A stretch of DNA of 64,000 bases. Source: Nannochloris sp. 'desiccata'. Lineage: Eukaryota; Chlorophyta; Trebouxiophyceae; Chlorellales; Chlorellaceae. Each line of letters starts with the position of its first letter. Position 1 is the stretch's first letter. A program made the translations under genes and the position numbers. The stretch lies in the NCBI GenBank assembly GCA_019044685.2, contig JAGTXX020000010.1:806001-870000 (forward strand). Direction: 5' to 3'. This document shows positions 32,513-44,242 of this stretch, piece by piece. The notes under the pieces were generated by a model that saw nothing but the letters and a program-made list of their open reading frames with translations, did no database searches and had not been told where the DNA came from.

Positions 32513-35329
32513 TTATTTTTGTTGTTGCGCTTGTTGTGCAGCAGCAGCTGCTGCAGCCTGTTGCTGTGCCATCATCTGCTGTGCTAACAACTGCTGCTGT
32601 TGTTGCTGCTGTTGTTGCCCAGCTGGAAGAGCTGCTCCTGATGCTGCAGCACCACCTTGCTGTTGCTGTTGCAATTGCTGCACGACGCCCGGCGGCAGTT
32701 GCATTGGTGGCCCACCAGAAGCGCCAGGAGGCATACCATACATACCCGGAGGCATTGGAGGCCTTCCTCCCGCCTGTGCAGCTTGCATAGCAGCGAGCTG
32801 TTGTTGTTGGGATGCTTGCATCGCAGCGACAGATGCAGATGACGCCCCTCCTGTTGCACCTCCACCTTGTGCTGCTAATCGTTGTTGTTGCTGCTGAATT
32901 TGCGCTAAAAATGCTGCTTTTTTACCTTCAATAGCTTGACGCATCTTTTCATCCAATTCTTGCCCATTAGGAAGCTTGTTGGTCTGTAAGATGGCATTAA
33001 GTTGCTGGAGAGTTACTTGGGCAGAAGGAGGCGTAGGGCCAACAGGCTTGCTTCCTGGAGGCATTCCAGGCTGAGGAGGTGTTCCTGCAGGCAATCCTAA
33101 GGGGTGAGGACCAGCAGGGGTTCCTTGAGCGAGCCCTTGCTGTTGTTGTGGTTGACCACTTTGAGGAGCGCCTGGTTGCTGTTGCTGCTGCTGCTGCCCA
33201 CCTGGTTGCTGAGCACCACCAGCATTAGAAGCACCTGGAGCTTGCTGTCCATGCTGCGCTGCAGCAGCAGCGTGCTGTTGTTGCGCTTGAATCGCCGCAG
33301 CCTGCTGTGCCTGCTGCGCCATCATCGCTTGCTGTCTCGCCTGCTGCTCCATGTAAGCGTTATTTACTGTAGCACACAGCTCCAGTGGATTCATATGTCT
33401 CCCGCCAGATCTCTGCATCACATTTGTCATAATAGCCATATACGAAGGATGCATTTCCTGCCTACGCGTTCTTATCCCTTCATTTCGCTTATCATCCATA
33501 ATGCGTTTATTCGCTGCAGCAGCTCCAACTTGTACTAACGCTTCTAATAATCGTACTAACGCATCATCCCGTACAGGTAAAGAGCCCACAAGCAACTCTC
33601 TCGCTTGCTGTTTCGACAGTTGTTGTGCCAAGGCAGCATAAGCACGCTCTTCAGAGTAATCATGTCCTTCTTGCATCGTCAAGTGACGGAACCGTTGCCT
33701 GCATTGCTGCGGAGGGCGATGGATCCCCTGCATCCCTAGACTTAAGCTTAATACTTCAGAAACAAGGGTCCAATTAACTCCAAACTCGTGTACAACAGCA
33801 AGAAGTAAATCATCCTCTCCCTTTGTCCACACCATCATACCAGGAGCCCCTTGATGTTGTCTGGCTCTGGCCGCTTGTTGTTGCTGATAGGCATCAGCAC
33901 GGCCACCAGCTCCTCCACGGCGGGTACTTCGTTCTTGTTGGGCACGTGCTTGACGAGCTAATGCGCCAGTGGCACGGCGTGTACTATATCTAGAACCACC
34001 TTCCTGGGTCATGTCGTAATCAGCATCAACGTCCCTATAAGCAGGCGTCCTGGTAGGTTTCTTTTTACGAAGGTAAACATCATCAACCAGCGCTGCTTTA
34101 GCTGCATTACGTTTCGAACCGATACCATACTCATCACCATCTTCACCATAATCGTCAAGTCCAAGGAAGCCACCAGCGCCGCTGGATCGACCACCTTTCC
34201 GGCGCTTTCCGGCCTTTTTAGCCACGGCAACCCCAAACGCATCAGGCTCTTCAGCTTCACCCCCAAATCCAGGTCCAAGACCGAGATCAAAGATAGTATT
34301 AGCTTGTTTCAGTTGTTCTTGTACTGCTAGCTGGTGACTCACCACACTGGCTTCGTATTCTAGGCGGTACGAGCGGTACACAATCTCTTCTTGGATTAGA
34401 CGATCAACGTCACTTGCCATGAGAGATTTTTCTAATTCATCGGCGAAAGTGGCGTCACAAGGGAAGGCTAAAGCAGAGGCAAGCTCTTCTTCTGTAGGAG
34501 GCGTGCCTGGAATTAAAGGAACTTTACCAATCCCGCCATCTCCGCTTTCCTTTTCTTTTAAAGCTTCCGCAGCTGCTGCTGCTGCTATTTCGAATTCAGC
34601 AAAGACAGGGTCATTTTCAGGGTCTAATTGTAAGAAGGAAGCTAATGTAGGACCAATACTTCCTCCTGCGTCAGAGCCTTTTCTAGCAGATCTCCGACCA
34701 CTCGATTTTCCCTCTGCTGGCGGGGTGCTCCCCCCTTCTCCTCCTTTCGCTGCAGCTGCGCGCAGCTCTCTAATTTCATCGCTGTAGGTACGGAATTCTT
34801 TGGGGGGTTGTTTTAATCCAAACTCCCCTTTCTTAGTCGCTATTTCGTATGCAATTGCAAAGGCAGCAGTGCGTCGCCATAACCGCTCCTGTGAAAAATC
34901 TACCGCCAGCCATGCGAGTTCTTCTAGTAAGTAAGTCCAGTGAGATTTAGGCCGAGCTGGCTCCTCTGATGGTTTATTGAATGCTCGGGATAGCAAAGCA
35001 CGAACACCTGCTATTTCAGCTCCCTTGGAGGCTATTTCATCTTCTTTCCTGCGTTGCTCCCCGGCCTCCTTGGCCTCGGCAGTCGCCTCTGTTGCAGTTG
35101 CTGGAGCAGGCGTGGCGCCATCAGCAGCAGGAGCAGGTTTTGAGCCGTTTTCAAGAGCTGCGGCAGGAGTGGTACCGTCAGCAGCTCCAGCTGAAGCCCC
35201 TGCTGCTGTAACAACAGTGCCACCATTTGTAGCATCGCCAGCAGCAGTAATGTCAGCGTCCTTGCCCTTGGTGGCTACTGCCCCATTGGTGGCAGGTGTA
35301 GTTGTAGCCTGAACCATCTCTGCGGTCAT
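32513..35329 (-). CDS. EAF1: EAF1/VID21-like NuA4 scaffold (HSA and SANT domains)
   Basis: Single exon, 938 residues. The Ala/Thr-rich start is followed by an HSA domain at about 126-170 (KSHWTYLLEELAWLAVDFSQ, then RLWRRTAAFAIAYEIA). A SANT/Myb-like domain lies near 500-560 (MVWTKGEDDLLLAVVHEFGVNW, then PPQQCRQRFRHLTMQEG). The last 300 residues are Gln/Ala/Pro/Gly-rich. HSA plus SANT with no helicase motor is the EAF1 (plant EAF1A/B) layout, the platform of the NuA4 histone H4/H2A acetyltransferase; the HSA recruits actin and actin-related proteins. The CAG/CAA-type repeats encoding poly-Gln create false open frames on the other strand. Confidence 0.85.
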   Translation of the reverse strand: MTAEMVQATTTPATNGAVATKGKDADITAAGDATNGGTVVTAAGASAGAADGTTPAAALENGSKPAPAADGATPAPATATEATAEAKEAGEQRRKEDEIASKGAEIAGVRALLSRAFNKPSEEPARPKSHWTYLLEELAWLAVDFSQERLWRRTAAFAIAYEIATKKGEFGLKQPPKEFRTYSDEIRELRAAAAKGGEGGSTPPAEGKSSGRRSARKGSDAGGSIGPTLASFLQLDPENDPVFAEFEIAAAAAAEALKEKESGDGGIGKVPLIPGTPPTEEELASALAFPCDATFADELEKSLMASDVDRLIQEEIVYRSYRLEYEASVVSHQLAVQEQLKQANTIFDLGLGPGFGGEAEEPDAFGVAVAKKAGKRRKGGRSSGAGGFLGLDDYGEDGDEYGIGSKRNAAKAALVDDVYLRKKKPTRTPAYRDVDADYDMTQEGGSRYSTRRATGALARQARAQQERSTRRGGAGGRADAYQQQQAARARQHQGAPGMMVWTKGEDDLLLAVVHEFGVNWTLVSEVLSLSLGMQGIHRPPQQCRQRFRHLTMQEGHDYSEERAYAALAQQLSKQQARELLVGSLPVRDDALVRLLEALVQVGAAAANKRIMDDKRNEGIRTRRQEMHPSYMAIMTNVMQRSGGRHMNPLELCATVNNAYMEQQARQQAMMAQQAQQAAAIQAQQQHAAAAAQHGQQAPGASNAGGAQQPGGQQQQQQQPGAPQSGQPQQQQGLAQGTPAGPHPLGLPAGTPPQPGMPPGSKPVGPTPPSAQVTLQQLNAILQTNKLPNGQELDEKMRQAIEGKKAAFLAQIQQQQQRLAAQGGGATGGASSASVAAMQASQQQQLAAMQAAQAGGRPPMPPGMYGMPPGASGGPPMQLPPGVVQQLQQQQQGGAAASGAALPAGQQQQQQQQQLLAQQMMAQQQAAAAAAAQQAQQQK

Positions 35330-36192
35330 CTAACAAATTCAATTACGCGTCATTTCCAGTGCTGCTAGAGAAGTATTTAATATTGGGTAACTAAAAAAGG
35401 AATTGTCTGCAATCAGAAAAGAACGAGGGTGAACAGCAGGTTAACTACTTTAAAGAAATTCAACGGACAACGGCTAAAAAGTTATGAAACTGCAGAAATT
35501 GACCCAATAAAATCTTCTAAGCGATAAAATGGGGGATAAGTCTGCTCCACATAGCTAAATAAGACGTCATCAGGGAGGTCATCAAAATGGCGGGTGGCGG
35601 TGACACTCCCATTCAACCTCATAAATAGCACAATGCAGCAAAAAATCCTCCAAAAATATACAATACAATCCAAAACAACAAATGTCGCAGCAGACACAAT
35701 TTAAAAACCACAAAAAATGCGTCCCGCCAGGCCAGTTCTTAGCTGTCATTTTCTAATCAAAATGGACGCATTGAGAACATAGCCTAGAGCGGCTGAAACT
35801 CAATTATTACTGTTTCAAACGTTCAAGTATTTAATCTGAAAGTTCTTAGCAAGCGCCGAGGCCAAAATGTGCTCCCAAGCCGACAATATAGTGTGTGGTG
35901 TAATCATTTGTGACACAATCAAATTCAAACTCACGTTAGTAAAGTCGTTCCAGCGATCCCTGATCATATTCTATTTGTGCGCTTGAGTGGGCTAGGCCCG
36001 TTTTTAAGTCTCCATTTGCGGCAGCCAGGCCAAATTAAATGTTTCAAATATGCGTTTCAAACTCCTTTCTTTTCGACCCCTTCAAAAGCGCTTCGCTGGG
36101 CATTTACAGCCTTCAGACGCACGCTGAGCTTTTTAAAATTTTATTGTATCAATTACAAAAAGCGCAATCTATTTCTGTATCGTGCAACCACC
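35330..36192. other. Divergent promoter region of EAF1 and OGDH
   Basis: About 860 bases. A small minus-strand frame at 35482-35622 is listed separately as a weak candidate. Otherwise I see nothing recognisable. Confidence 0.4.
35482..35622 (-). CDS. Weak candidate small protein
   Basis: From ATG 35622 the frame reads MRLNGSVTATRHFDDLPDD and continues with a Tyr/Pro segment (YVEQTYPPFYRLEDFIG) to a stop at 35482, 46 residues. An in-frame upstream ATG at 35697 would give 71. The composition looks protein-like, but no family is recognised. It could be an upstream open frame in the EAF1 leader, since it lies on the same strand 150 bases before that start. Confidence 0.25.
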   Translation of the reverse strand: MRLNGSVTATRHFDDLPDDVLFSYVEQTYPPFYRLEDFIGSISAVS

Positions 36193-39100
36193 ATGGGTGT
36201 CCTCGCCTTGCTGCGAAATCGGCGAAAGGTGGCAGGTCTAGCATGGCAGGCTATGGCCCTTCGTGGGCTGCAATCCACCTCAGCTCTTCTAGAGCCTGCA
36301 CCAAAGCCTGTGCCGCTCAGTAAACTCAAGGATTCCTTCTTGGATGGCACAAGTTCAACCTATTTAGAAGAACTTGAGGAACGCTACAGAGCAAACCCAG
36401 CCAGTGTTGACAAAACATGGGCCTCATTCTTCAATTCAATGGGTAAGTAACATAGGGGACCTGCGGGCAGTGGCGATTTGTCTGCACTGCGTTTCGCCGA
36501 CATATAAGATTTCGCAACGAATGACTCATCCAACTTTTCACTAGCTGCTTTTCCTATTTAACTGGCTATCCTGAATTGTCTTTTTCCTCTAACCCTATAT
36601 CCCTCGTTTTAACAGATATGGGAGTACCCGCTGAAGCTGTAGCTGAAGCTTTCGATGCTTTTGAAAGAGGGGAAATTGCATCCCCGCTTGCCGCTGCGGC
36701 TGTGTCCAACCAAACTATTCAAGAATCACAACGCCTGCTCCTCTTGGTCCGTGCATTCCAAGTGATGGGTCATTATGATGCCAATCTTGATCCTTTAGGG
36801 CAGGATAAGCGCCCTCCCCCTCAGGAGCTTGACCCTGCCTTTTATGGCTTTACAGAAGCTGATCTTGATCGCCAATTTTTCCTAGGAACCTGGAATCAGG
36901 AAGGTTTCTTATCTGAATCTCGTCCTGTACGTACTTTACGTGAGATTCTTGACCGATTGCGTGAAACATATTGCGGGCCTATAGGCTATGAGTACATGCA
37001 CATTCCTGATCGGGAGAAGTGCAATTGGATTCGTGCACGTGTAGAAACAGCAGATCCACCTGCGTATTCGGTTGAAAAGAAGCTTAACATCCTTGATCGT
37101 CTTACTTGGAGTGAGATGTTCGAGTCATTTTTGGCCAATAAATATACTGCGGCAAAAAGATTTGGCCTTGAAGGATGTGAAGCACTGATTCCTGGTATGA
37201 AGGCTATGATTGACGCTTCTGCTGATATGGGGGTAGAAAGTATCGTATTTGGCATGCCTCATCGTGGTAGGCTCAACGTTTTAGCCAATGTGATGCGTAA
37301 GCCAATGGATCAGGTGTTTGCCGAGTTTGCTGGGAAAAAGCCGTTTGAAGGGGAAGGAGAAGATACCTATCAAGGTTCTGGTGATGTGAAATACCATTTG
37401 GGTACCTCTTATGATCGCCCTACGTTATCTGGAAAGCGAGTCCATTTGTCATTGCTTGCAAATCCTTCTCATCTGGAGGCAGTAAACACCGTCTGCATGG
37501 GAAAAGTACGAGCAAAGCAATATTTCACTGAAGATGCTGATAGGTCTAAAAACTTGCCTATCTTAATGCACGGTGATGGTGCATTCGCTGGGCAAGGTAT
37601 TGTGTACGAAACTCTCGATATGTCTGGGTTACCAGACTACTCTGTTGGAGGTACCATTCATATTGTCGTTAATAACCAAGTAGCCTTTACTACAGATCCT
37701 CGCAAATCCCGTTCTTCCCCCTACTGCACTGATGTTGCTAAAGCTATGAGCGTTCCTATCTTCCACGTGAATGGAGATGATGCTGAAGCTGTTGTCAGAG
37801 CATTTGAATTGGCAGCTGAATGGCGTCAAACATGGCATTCTGATGTTGTTATTGACTTGGTCGGATATAGAAGATATGGTCATAATGAGATTGACGAACC
37901 CATGTTTACTCAACCCTTGATGTATCAGCGTATTAAACGTCATCGCAATCCTCATCAAATTTATGTTGAGAAATTGTTGAATGACGGTAGCATCACAAAA
38001 GATGATGTGCGTAAAGTTGCAGATAGGGTGCAGCAACTTTTGCATGACGCATTCGAAGGTGCAAAGAATTATAAGCCGAAGAAAATTGATTGGTTATCTT
38101 CAGTTTGGCAAGGGTTTATGTCTCCTGTCCAGCATTCTCGAATTCGAAATACTGGTGTGCCCATGGCGCTGTTGCAAGAGGTTGGTAACGCCATAACTAC
38201 CATTCCCGAAAATTTCACACCTCACAAACAGATTTCCAAAGTCTATGAGACACGTAAGAGTATGATTAAGTCTGATGACTCAATGGTCGACTGGGGCATG
38301 GCCGAAGCTCTGGCTTTTGGAACTCTGCTTGCGGAAGGAAATCATGTCCGATTAAGTGGACAAGATGTAGAGCGCGGTACCTTCTCCCACCGCCATGCAG
38401 TCATGCATGATCAAAAAACTGGAGAAAAATACTGCCCTCTAGGCCATGTTTTCAAGGGACAGCGCCCTGGCCAATTTACGGTCTCCAATTCCTCTTTATC
38501 TGAATACGGTGTTCTTGGCTTTGAATTAGGGTATTCTTTAGAAAATCCGAATTCACTGGTTATGTGGGAAGCGCAGTTTGGTGATTTCGCCAACGGTGCC
38601 CAGATTATCTTCGATCAATTCCTGTCTTCCGGTGAAGCAAAATGGCTCCGCCAAAATGGTCTGGTTGTACTGTTACCTCATGGCTACGATGGCCAAGGTC
38701 CTGAGCATTCTTCTGGTCGTATGGAACGATTCTTACAAATGGTAGATGAAGATCCATATCGGTTACCTGTGATTGATGAAAATGAATGGTTCCGTGGAGG
38801 TCATTTAGGTTCACAAATTCAAGATATTAATTGGCAGGTCGTGAATGCCACCACACCTGCAAATTATTTCCACGTCTTACGTCGTCAAATTCACCGTCAA
38901 TTCCGTAAACCTTTAGTAATGTTCTCTCCTAAGAATTTGCTTCGTCACCCTGCTGCGAAATCGCCTTTATCAGATTTTGATGAAAAGGCAGATGACGTCG
39001 GAATTCAAGGAGTGAGATTTAAAAGATTGATCATGGATGAGACCGCAACTGATAGAAGTCCAAATCCACCTGCTGAACCTGATGTGAAGCGTGTAGTGAT

Positions 39101-39464
39101 GTGCAGTGGCAAAGTGTATTATGAGCTTGCTGCTGAAAGAGCGAAACGTGGGCAGTTAGGACAAATTGCCATCGTTCGTTTAGAGCAGCTGGCACCCTTC
39201 CCATATGATTTAGTAATGAGGGAATTGAGAAGGTACCCTAATGCCGAGGTGTTGTGGGCACAGGAAGAGCCTATGAATATGGGTGCATACTTGCATGTGC
39301 AGCCTCGATTACAGAAGTGCCTCGAAGCTGAAAGTAAAGAAGTGCCCTTGAGGATTAAATATTCGGGTCGACCCACCATGGCGTCAACTGCTACGGGATA
39401 TGGAGAGGTACATGCTCATGAACAGTCTTCTTTGATTAATAATGCCCTAGATATGGGTTATTAA
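36193..39464 (+). CDS. OGDH: 2-oxoglutarate dehydrogenase E1 subunit
   Basis: Exons 36193-36442 and 36616-39464 give 1032 residues, normal for eukaryotic E1o. The presequence is Arg/Leu-rich (MGVLALLRNRRKVAGLAWQA). Then SFLDGTSSTYLEELEERYRANP starts the conserved N-terminal segment. The TPP motif begins GDGAFAGQG and closes with VVNN about 30 residues later. FGMPHRGRLNVLANVM, YRRYGHNEIDEP, PHGYDGQGPEHSS and LPVIDENEWF are other family blocks. The enzyme decarboxylates 2-oxoglutarate in the mitochondrial matrix TCA cycle and passes succinyl groups to E2 lipoamide. TGTAA is present at about 39610. Confidence 0.96.
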
Positions 39465-39870
39465 ATTGAGGCAGTTATTTGAGGAAGAGAGGAAAGCAGC
39501 TGCTTTTTGAAAGATTTGGTTGTCTCGTTTCTTTTTGGTGTCGTCTTTTTCTAGGCGGGTGACGTTGCTATGTGTGTGTTTGTACTTCTTTTTTTGTTTT
39601 ATTTGAAATTTGTAAATGCGTATCACTATTCATGCTGAGAGTTTACAGTGTCAGGTTAGTAGAAAGATAACGAAGGGTGCGGTCAATAGGAAATTCTTGT
39701 CTTCCTTCTCATGCCAAGGCGCCGGGAAGTTGGGTTCAACAAAACAGTGGTCCTTAGAAGGTAAAAGCCTGAAGAATCAAACCTCGTGAGCAGTTTTATC
39801 GATCTATCACGAATATAGCATCTAGTAAAGCTACGAGACCCTAAAAACCGAGCACTTTAGTTAGGAAATA
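39465..39870. other. Intergenic, 3' UTR and promoter
   Basis: Spacer between OGDH and the RING gene on the same strand. It is T-rich at the left end. No gene is seen. Confidence 0.5.
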
Positions 39871-40997
39871 ATGGAAAATAACTCCCTAGATGCGGGGCCT
39901 AGCTCTGCACGCGACCAAGAAAGTGGTGAAGTAGTTCTAAATGAAGTCTTAGTAAATCGCAGTGCCTTGAGACAGGCTGTTACGACAGGACAGCCCACTG
40001 AGGTAAACAAGATTGCCGTTATTTTCATCGCATTTCCCACAACGGTCACTTATAAACGCTCGCATTTGCACCTTAGCCACTCACCAACTATGTAATTCAT
40101 ATTCTGCACTACAGGACCAAGATCTTGCGCTCGCTAAACTTCTTCAGGAGCAGGAACGCGCCTTTTTATCAATTGCAGGAATCCAAGGGTGCGTCGTAGA
40201 TTTCTCTTAATTTCTCTTCTTTTCTTAACTAATTTCTGACCTTGTCATCCTCATTACTTTTCTGCAGACCTGCTGAGAACGTCCCTCCAGCTTTTGGCCA
40301 AGAAGACAGTTTAGAACGCAGCCCCTCCCCTGGAGACAGCACAGAAGCCCGCCCTCTCACCGACGAAGAGCTCGCCTGGAAGCTCATGCAAGAAGAGGAA
40401 GCAGAATTCCAACGCCGTATGATGGCTTTCGCCGGTGTACAATACCCAGGAATAAGCCCAAGAGGACATGGTGCTGCTGCGCGTGCTGAGGGTGCTGAGG
40501 ATGATTCTAACTTTAACAGTGGCGATGAAGACGGGGGTGGTGAGATAGATTCAGATGATGACATTCCAGATCCAGATTCGATGTCGTATGAAGAGTTAAC
40601 AGCTCTGGGAGAGGTCGTAGGAACCGTATCTACGGGCCTGACGCAAGCTCAGATCGATTCATTGCCTGTAATGAAATATTTAGAAGTCTGCTGTGGTAGC
40701 GGCAGTGCACTTGGAGAATTGAAGAAAGAAGAAGAGGAAGAGCAACAAGAGGAGCAGTGTGCAGTGTGTCGAGTAGAATTTGAAGCCGAAGATAAAGTTA
40801 AGAAATTACCTTGTGGGCATTATTACCACCCAGAGTGTGTAGGGCAGTGGTTGCAGCAGAAGAAAATCTGTCCACAGTGCAGCAGTGAGGTAACTCTTGA
40901 CGGCGGCAGCGGCGGCGCCTCTCGTGGAGAGACAACTGGTAGACCTCCGCTTGCTGCTGTGGCACCTGCTGCTGTCATGGTTCCTCGTAATGACTAA
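39871..40997 (+). CDS. RING-H2 E3 ubiquitin ligase (BIG BROTHER-like)
   Basis: Exons 39871-40002, 40115-40188 and 40268-40997 give 311 residues. Two short helices of the same type occur, DLALAKLLQEQE and EELAWKLMQEEEAEFQRRM, the ubiquitin-binding-like LxxQEE pattern seen in BIG BROTHER-type ligases. A long acidic stretch (about 130-175) leads to a C3H2C3 RING: CAVCRVEFEAEDKVKKLPCGHYYHPECVGQWLQ then KICPQC. The motif SYEELTALGEVVG before the RING is characteristic of the BB group. The substrate is unknown. TGTAA lies right after the stop (about 41002). Confidence 0.85.
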
Positions 40998-41637
40998 AAC
41001 TGTAAAACGTACATTAATAATCTAGGAAGAAGTAGTACTAGCCCCTATAATTTGTTTTATTTTTTAGAGATTGGAAAGAAAAGAAAAGTAATAATTGTTA
41101 TAAAATCGGGCAAAAGGCATTTTTTTCCTTCTCATTTGCCCCTGTATTGATTTTTAATACACACCTTGTAATGCAATACCCCTTGCTATTGCACTATCAT
41201 AGTGTATCTCTCAATATAGTTCAACATTCTTTGTTGTTACAAACTATTTATTGCCATGAAAGCAAAGGAAAGAATTAAGAGAAATTCTTCCTCTGCTGAA
41301 AATTAATATAATAGTGTTTTGCCATCAACAAAGCAGTCTTCCAGCCTCAGGCCCCCCCTCTTCAATAATTTGATATGAAATTTAAGAAAGAAAACTGGAA
41401 AAACCATAAACGTATATAAAAGAAAGAAAAGAAAAAGCATCAAAGAGCGGCTTGCCTTTTGTCATCTTCTCGGTCGATTGAAGAGGAGAGGGGGATCTAT
41501 ATTAGAGAGAAAGAGGGCCCTAGGGTGGAAAATAGGTTTGCTATCAAGCCTATCTAAAACAATAGTAAAATAATGTATCCTAATCTGTTGTTCTATTTTA
41601 AAAATTGAACCTTAATATCCATCATCAACGTTGTAAT
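40998..41637. other. Intergenic, convergent 3' ends
   Basis: AT-rich spacer between the RING-H2 gene (+) and plastid L15 (-). No coding frame or RNA gene is recognised. Confidence 0.5.
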
Positions 41638-42512
41638 TTAAGATGAATTGGCAGCAGCGGCAACAGAAGCTTCATGTGCCTTACGTGTCCATTTAGCCTT
41701 GACAGCAACCTCTACAGCCTTACCACCGGCTGCTGCAATCTTCTCCTTCGCACTGTCAGAGAATGCAGCCGCGTGGATAGTTAAAGGAGTAGATAATTCT
41801 CCTGTACCAAGAACCTTCAATGGCAATTTGGTTTCACGTCCACTTAAATTAAGGATGCGCTTCTCCTGGAGCGACTCTAGGGTAACCTCCTCTCCCTCGG
41901 CAAAGAGTTTGAGGTCACGGAGGTTGACAGTGACGTAATCAGGGAGACCGGCGCCCATGCCTCCAGCAATTCCTCTGAGTTTAGGGAGCTTGCGGTAAAG
42001 AGGGGTTTGGCCACCTTCAAATCCTGGGCGAATACCGCTACCGGAGCGAGATTTCTGGCCACGCATACCGAAACCACCTGTACCTCCTTGTCCAGCACCA
42101 TAGCCACGCCCCTTCCTCTTTTTAGGGCGCTTGGAGCCGGGTTGGGGGCTGAGGTTATTGAGACGGAAACGCTCCTCAACCTCAGCAGTTCCTGCGTTGG
42201 CGGTGACTACTGCGGTGCTAACGCGCGCGGCGCGGATGGGAGCTACACGCTGCTGTAATTGGTTTCCTGTGAAAAAAGTAGCGGCAGAAGCCGGGCGGAC
42301 CTGTAAAAAGTAAGTGAATGGAGGTGAGACATGTGAAGATCGATAATGAAGAGGCAAACTGAGTCAGCGACACGCATATATGCCCATCAATTTAAAGATC
42401 AGATTCTAGTCTTCAAGATGAAAGAATTGCATGAATAATGTGCATTGTTCAGAGCGAAATAAATATTTTCACATACCTGCATGGCCTTGTGACCAAGCAG
42501 TGCAGCCTGCAT
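41638..42512 (-). CDS. RPL15: Plastid 50S ribosomal protein L15 (uL15c)
   Basis: Exons 42512-42477 (12 codons, [12 protein letters not shown]) and 42300-41638 give 232 residues. The N-terminal 50 residues are a simple transit peptide, Ala/Arg/Val/Thr-rich with a likely cleavage near VVTANAG and no signal-peptide core. The mature part is bacterial-type L15: [43 protein letters not shown] and [17 protein letters not shown]. It binds 23S rRNA late in plastid large-subunit assembly. The non-bipartite targeting peptide is one of the better clues to a primary plastid. Confidence 0.93.
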
Positions 42513-42919
42513 TTTATCTTAAGCGTGTCGTATTATTTCTCAAAGACACGATAGCCAGAGTTTTTGGTTTGCAATTGATCCAGATGATCTATTTATAGCG
42601 GATGAAAGGCATTTGTGAGTTTGCTGCCTCCAAATAGAGCTTTTAATTGACCCGGGAAACGAACATTGTCGAGCGAATTTGCTAATTCAAAACGTGTTTT
42701 ATTCTGACGTTGTTATACTTTCATCATATTATCGATACATTTGTCTAATTTTGCGTATCAAAACCCAAGCATAGCTGCACCCTCCGAGGCTGAACATCTG
42801 CGAGATTGACCACATGAAGCTACCTTCTGACCTCTGAATTTAACTTTGAATCTGGTGTGTTCAGCACATTACTACCTCTCTGGACAATTTCAAGCAACAT
42901 TTTACAAGCAGAGATTTCT
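42513..42919. other. Divergent promoter region
   Basis: About 400 AT-rich bases between the starts of plastid L15 (-) and the RING gene (+). The frame of the RING gene is open 21 codons upstream of its preferred ATG. No separate gene is seen. Confidence 0.5.
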
Positions 42920-44242
42920 ATGGGAAACCGTAATAGCACCCCTCAAGATCAGCAGCAAGGTCAGAGTGGAGCAGGTGCTGGCGCTCCACCACCTCCGCCT
43001 CCGAACCCCTATGCTCAATACCCTTCACCACAAAATTATAGACCCAACTCAATGATGGCTCCAGCTGTACTTCCCCCGCATCAACCAACATACTACCCAC
43101 CAAGTAACGGCCAGTATTATGGAGGTTGGGCTCCACCTGGACCACCGCCACATGGCCCTCCATCATATTTGCGCCCACACCAACCACATCCCTACCCTCA
43201 TCCACAACCATACCCTCACGGCCCTGGACCACACCAACAGCCGCAACAACCTCCACCAGCTCCCGCACCAGTAGTGCCTCTGCCACCTACTCAACAGCTT
43301 ACGCAGACTGCCACAATCCGCAACTCAGTCAATTTAAAAAAAGCAAGTTTGGAGGTGAAACCTTTAGTTGCAACCAAGCTGGCTGTTCATTTCACTTTTG
43401 ATGCGTCTGCGCCATGTATGGTGTCAACCTTTGTACTGGCTACAGAAGATGGAGCTCGAGGGAATAAGTTAACTACCGCTCATCAGACACCAGGACCAGC
43501 GGTCCTGTACCCTAAAGGACTAGGCCACAAATTCCCTCCATCTAGTAGTACTAGTAATATTAAACCTTCTAATATAGCTAGCTCTACTGAAGAAACTGGT
43601 ATTCATAGTAGTAATAGAACGGCAACTGCGACAAATCAGGGGCACATCATTGATCTGTCTTTGCATAACGATGATATAGGTGCATTGAGCAGTGTAAATG
43701 GCAACACTTTCCCTCTCGTTATTCGGTTAGAAGTCATCACTGACCGTGGCCTCAAAGACGGTCGTACTTTAGAAGATTTAGTACCAGGCGCCGAACAACA
43801 ATCTTGGGCGCAAAGTCAAACTACCTTTGCTGCGTTACACAAAGAGGAAGATGGGAGCTGGAGCGTGCGTGTATTAAAACAAAAGATATGGGTAGATGGT
43901 ACTTCCTACGAACTCCAAGAAATTTACGGTTTAGAGCAGGCTGGTAAGAGACCAACTCAAGCCGCTGCAGGTGCTTCAGCTGCGGAGGAAGCTGAAGAGA
44001 GGTTGTGCGTAATTTGCCTAGTCAACCCTAGAGATACAACTGTATTGCCTTGTAGGCACATGTGTTTGTGTAGTGATTGTGCATCAGAATTAAGGAAACA
44101 GTCTAGCAAGTGCCCTATCTGTAGGAACAATATAGAGTCGCTGTTGCATATTAGGATAAATAAGGAAGCCGCCAAGGAGAAGGATGCTGGTTCTGTTAGT
44201 GGCGGTGGCGGAAGGATACTAAACAACGGGGTATCAAAGTAG
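42920..44242 (+). CDS. LOG2: LOG2/MGRN1-type RING E3 ligase, N-myristoylated
   Basis: Single exon, 440 residues from the ATG at 42920. That start gives MGNRNSTPQ, an N-myristoylation signal that LOG2/MGRN1 proteins share; an in-frame ATG 63 bases upstream would bury it. A Pro/His/Tyr-rich region covers residues about 15-130. Next comes the MGRN1/LOG2 domain (SLEVKPLVATKLAVHFTFDA, FPLVIRLEVIT, KQKIWVDGTSYELQEIYGLE). A C3HC4 RING follows (CVICLVNPRDTTVLPCRHMC, then CPICRNNIESLLHI). In plants LOG2 ubiquitinates membrane partners of amino-acid exporters. Confidence 0.88.
   Translation: MGNRNSTPQDQQQGQSGAGAGAPPPPPPNPYAQYPSPQNYRPNSMMAPAVLPPHQPTYYPPSNGQYYGGWAPPGPPPHGPPSYLRPHQPHPYPHPQPYPHGPGPHQQPQQPPPAPAPVVPLPPTQQLTQTATIRNSVNLKKASLEVKPLVATKLAVHFTFDASAPCMVSTFVLATEDGARGNKLTTAHQTPGPAVLYPKGLGHKFPPSSSTSNIKPSNIASSTEETGIHSSNRTATATNQGHIIDLSLHNDDIGALSSVNGNTFPLVIRLEVITDRGLKDGRTLEDLVPGAEQQSWAQSQTTFAALHKEEDGSWSVRVLKQKIWVDGTSYELQEIYGLEQAGKRPTQAAAGASAAEEAEERLCVICLVNPRDTTVLPCRHMCLCSDCASELRKQSSKCPICRNNIESLLHIRINKEAAKEKDAGSVSGGGGRILNNGVSK

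Noticed and set aside
32476..33538. Leu-rich plus-strand frames opposite EAF1
   Set aside because: Antisense of CAG/CAA poly-Gln and Ala repeats; Leu/Cys-rich readings are the usual artefact.
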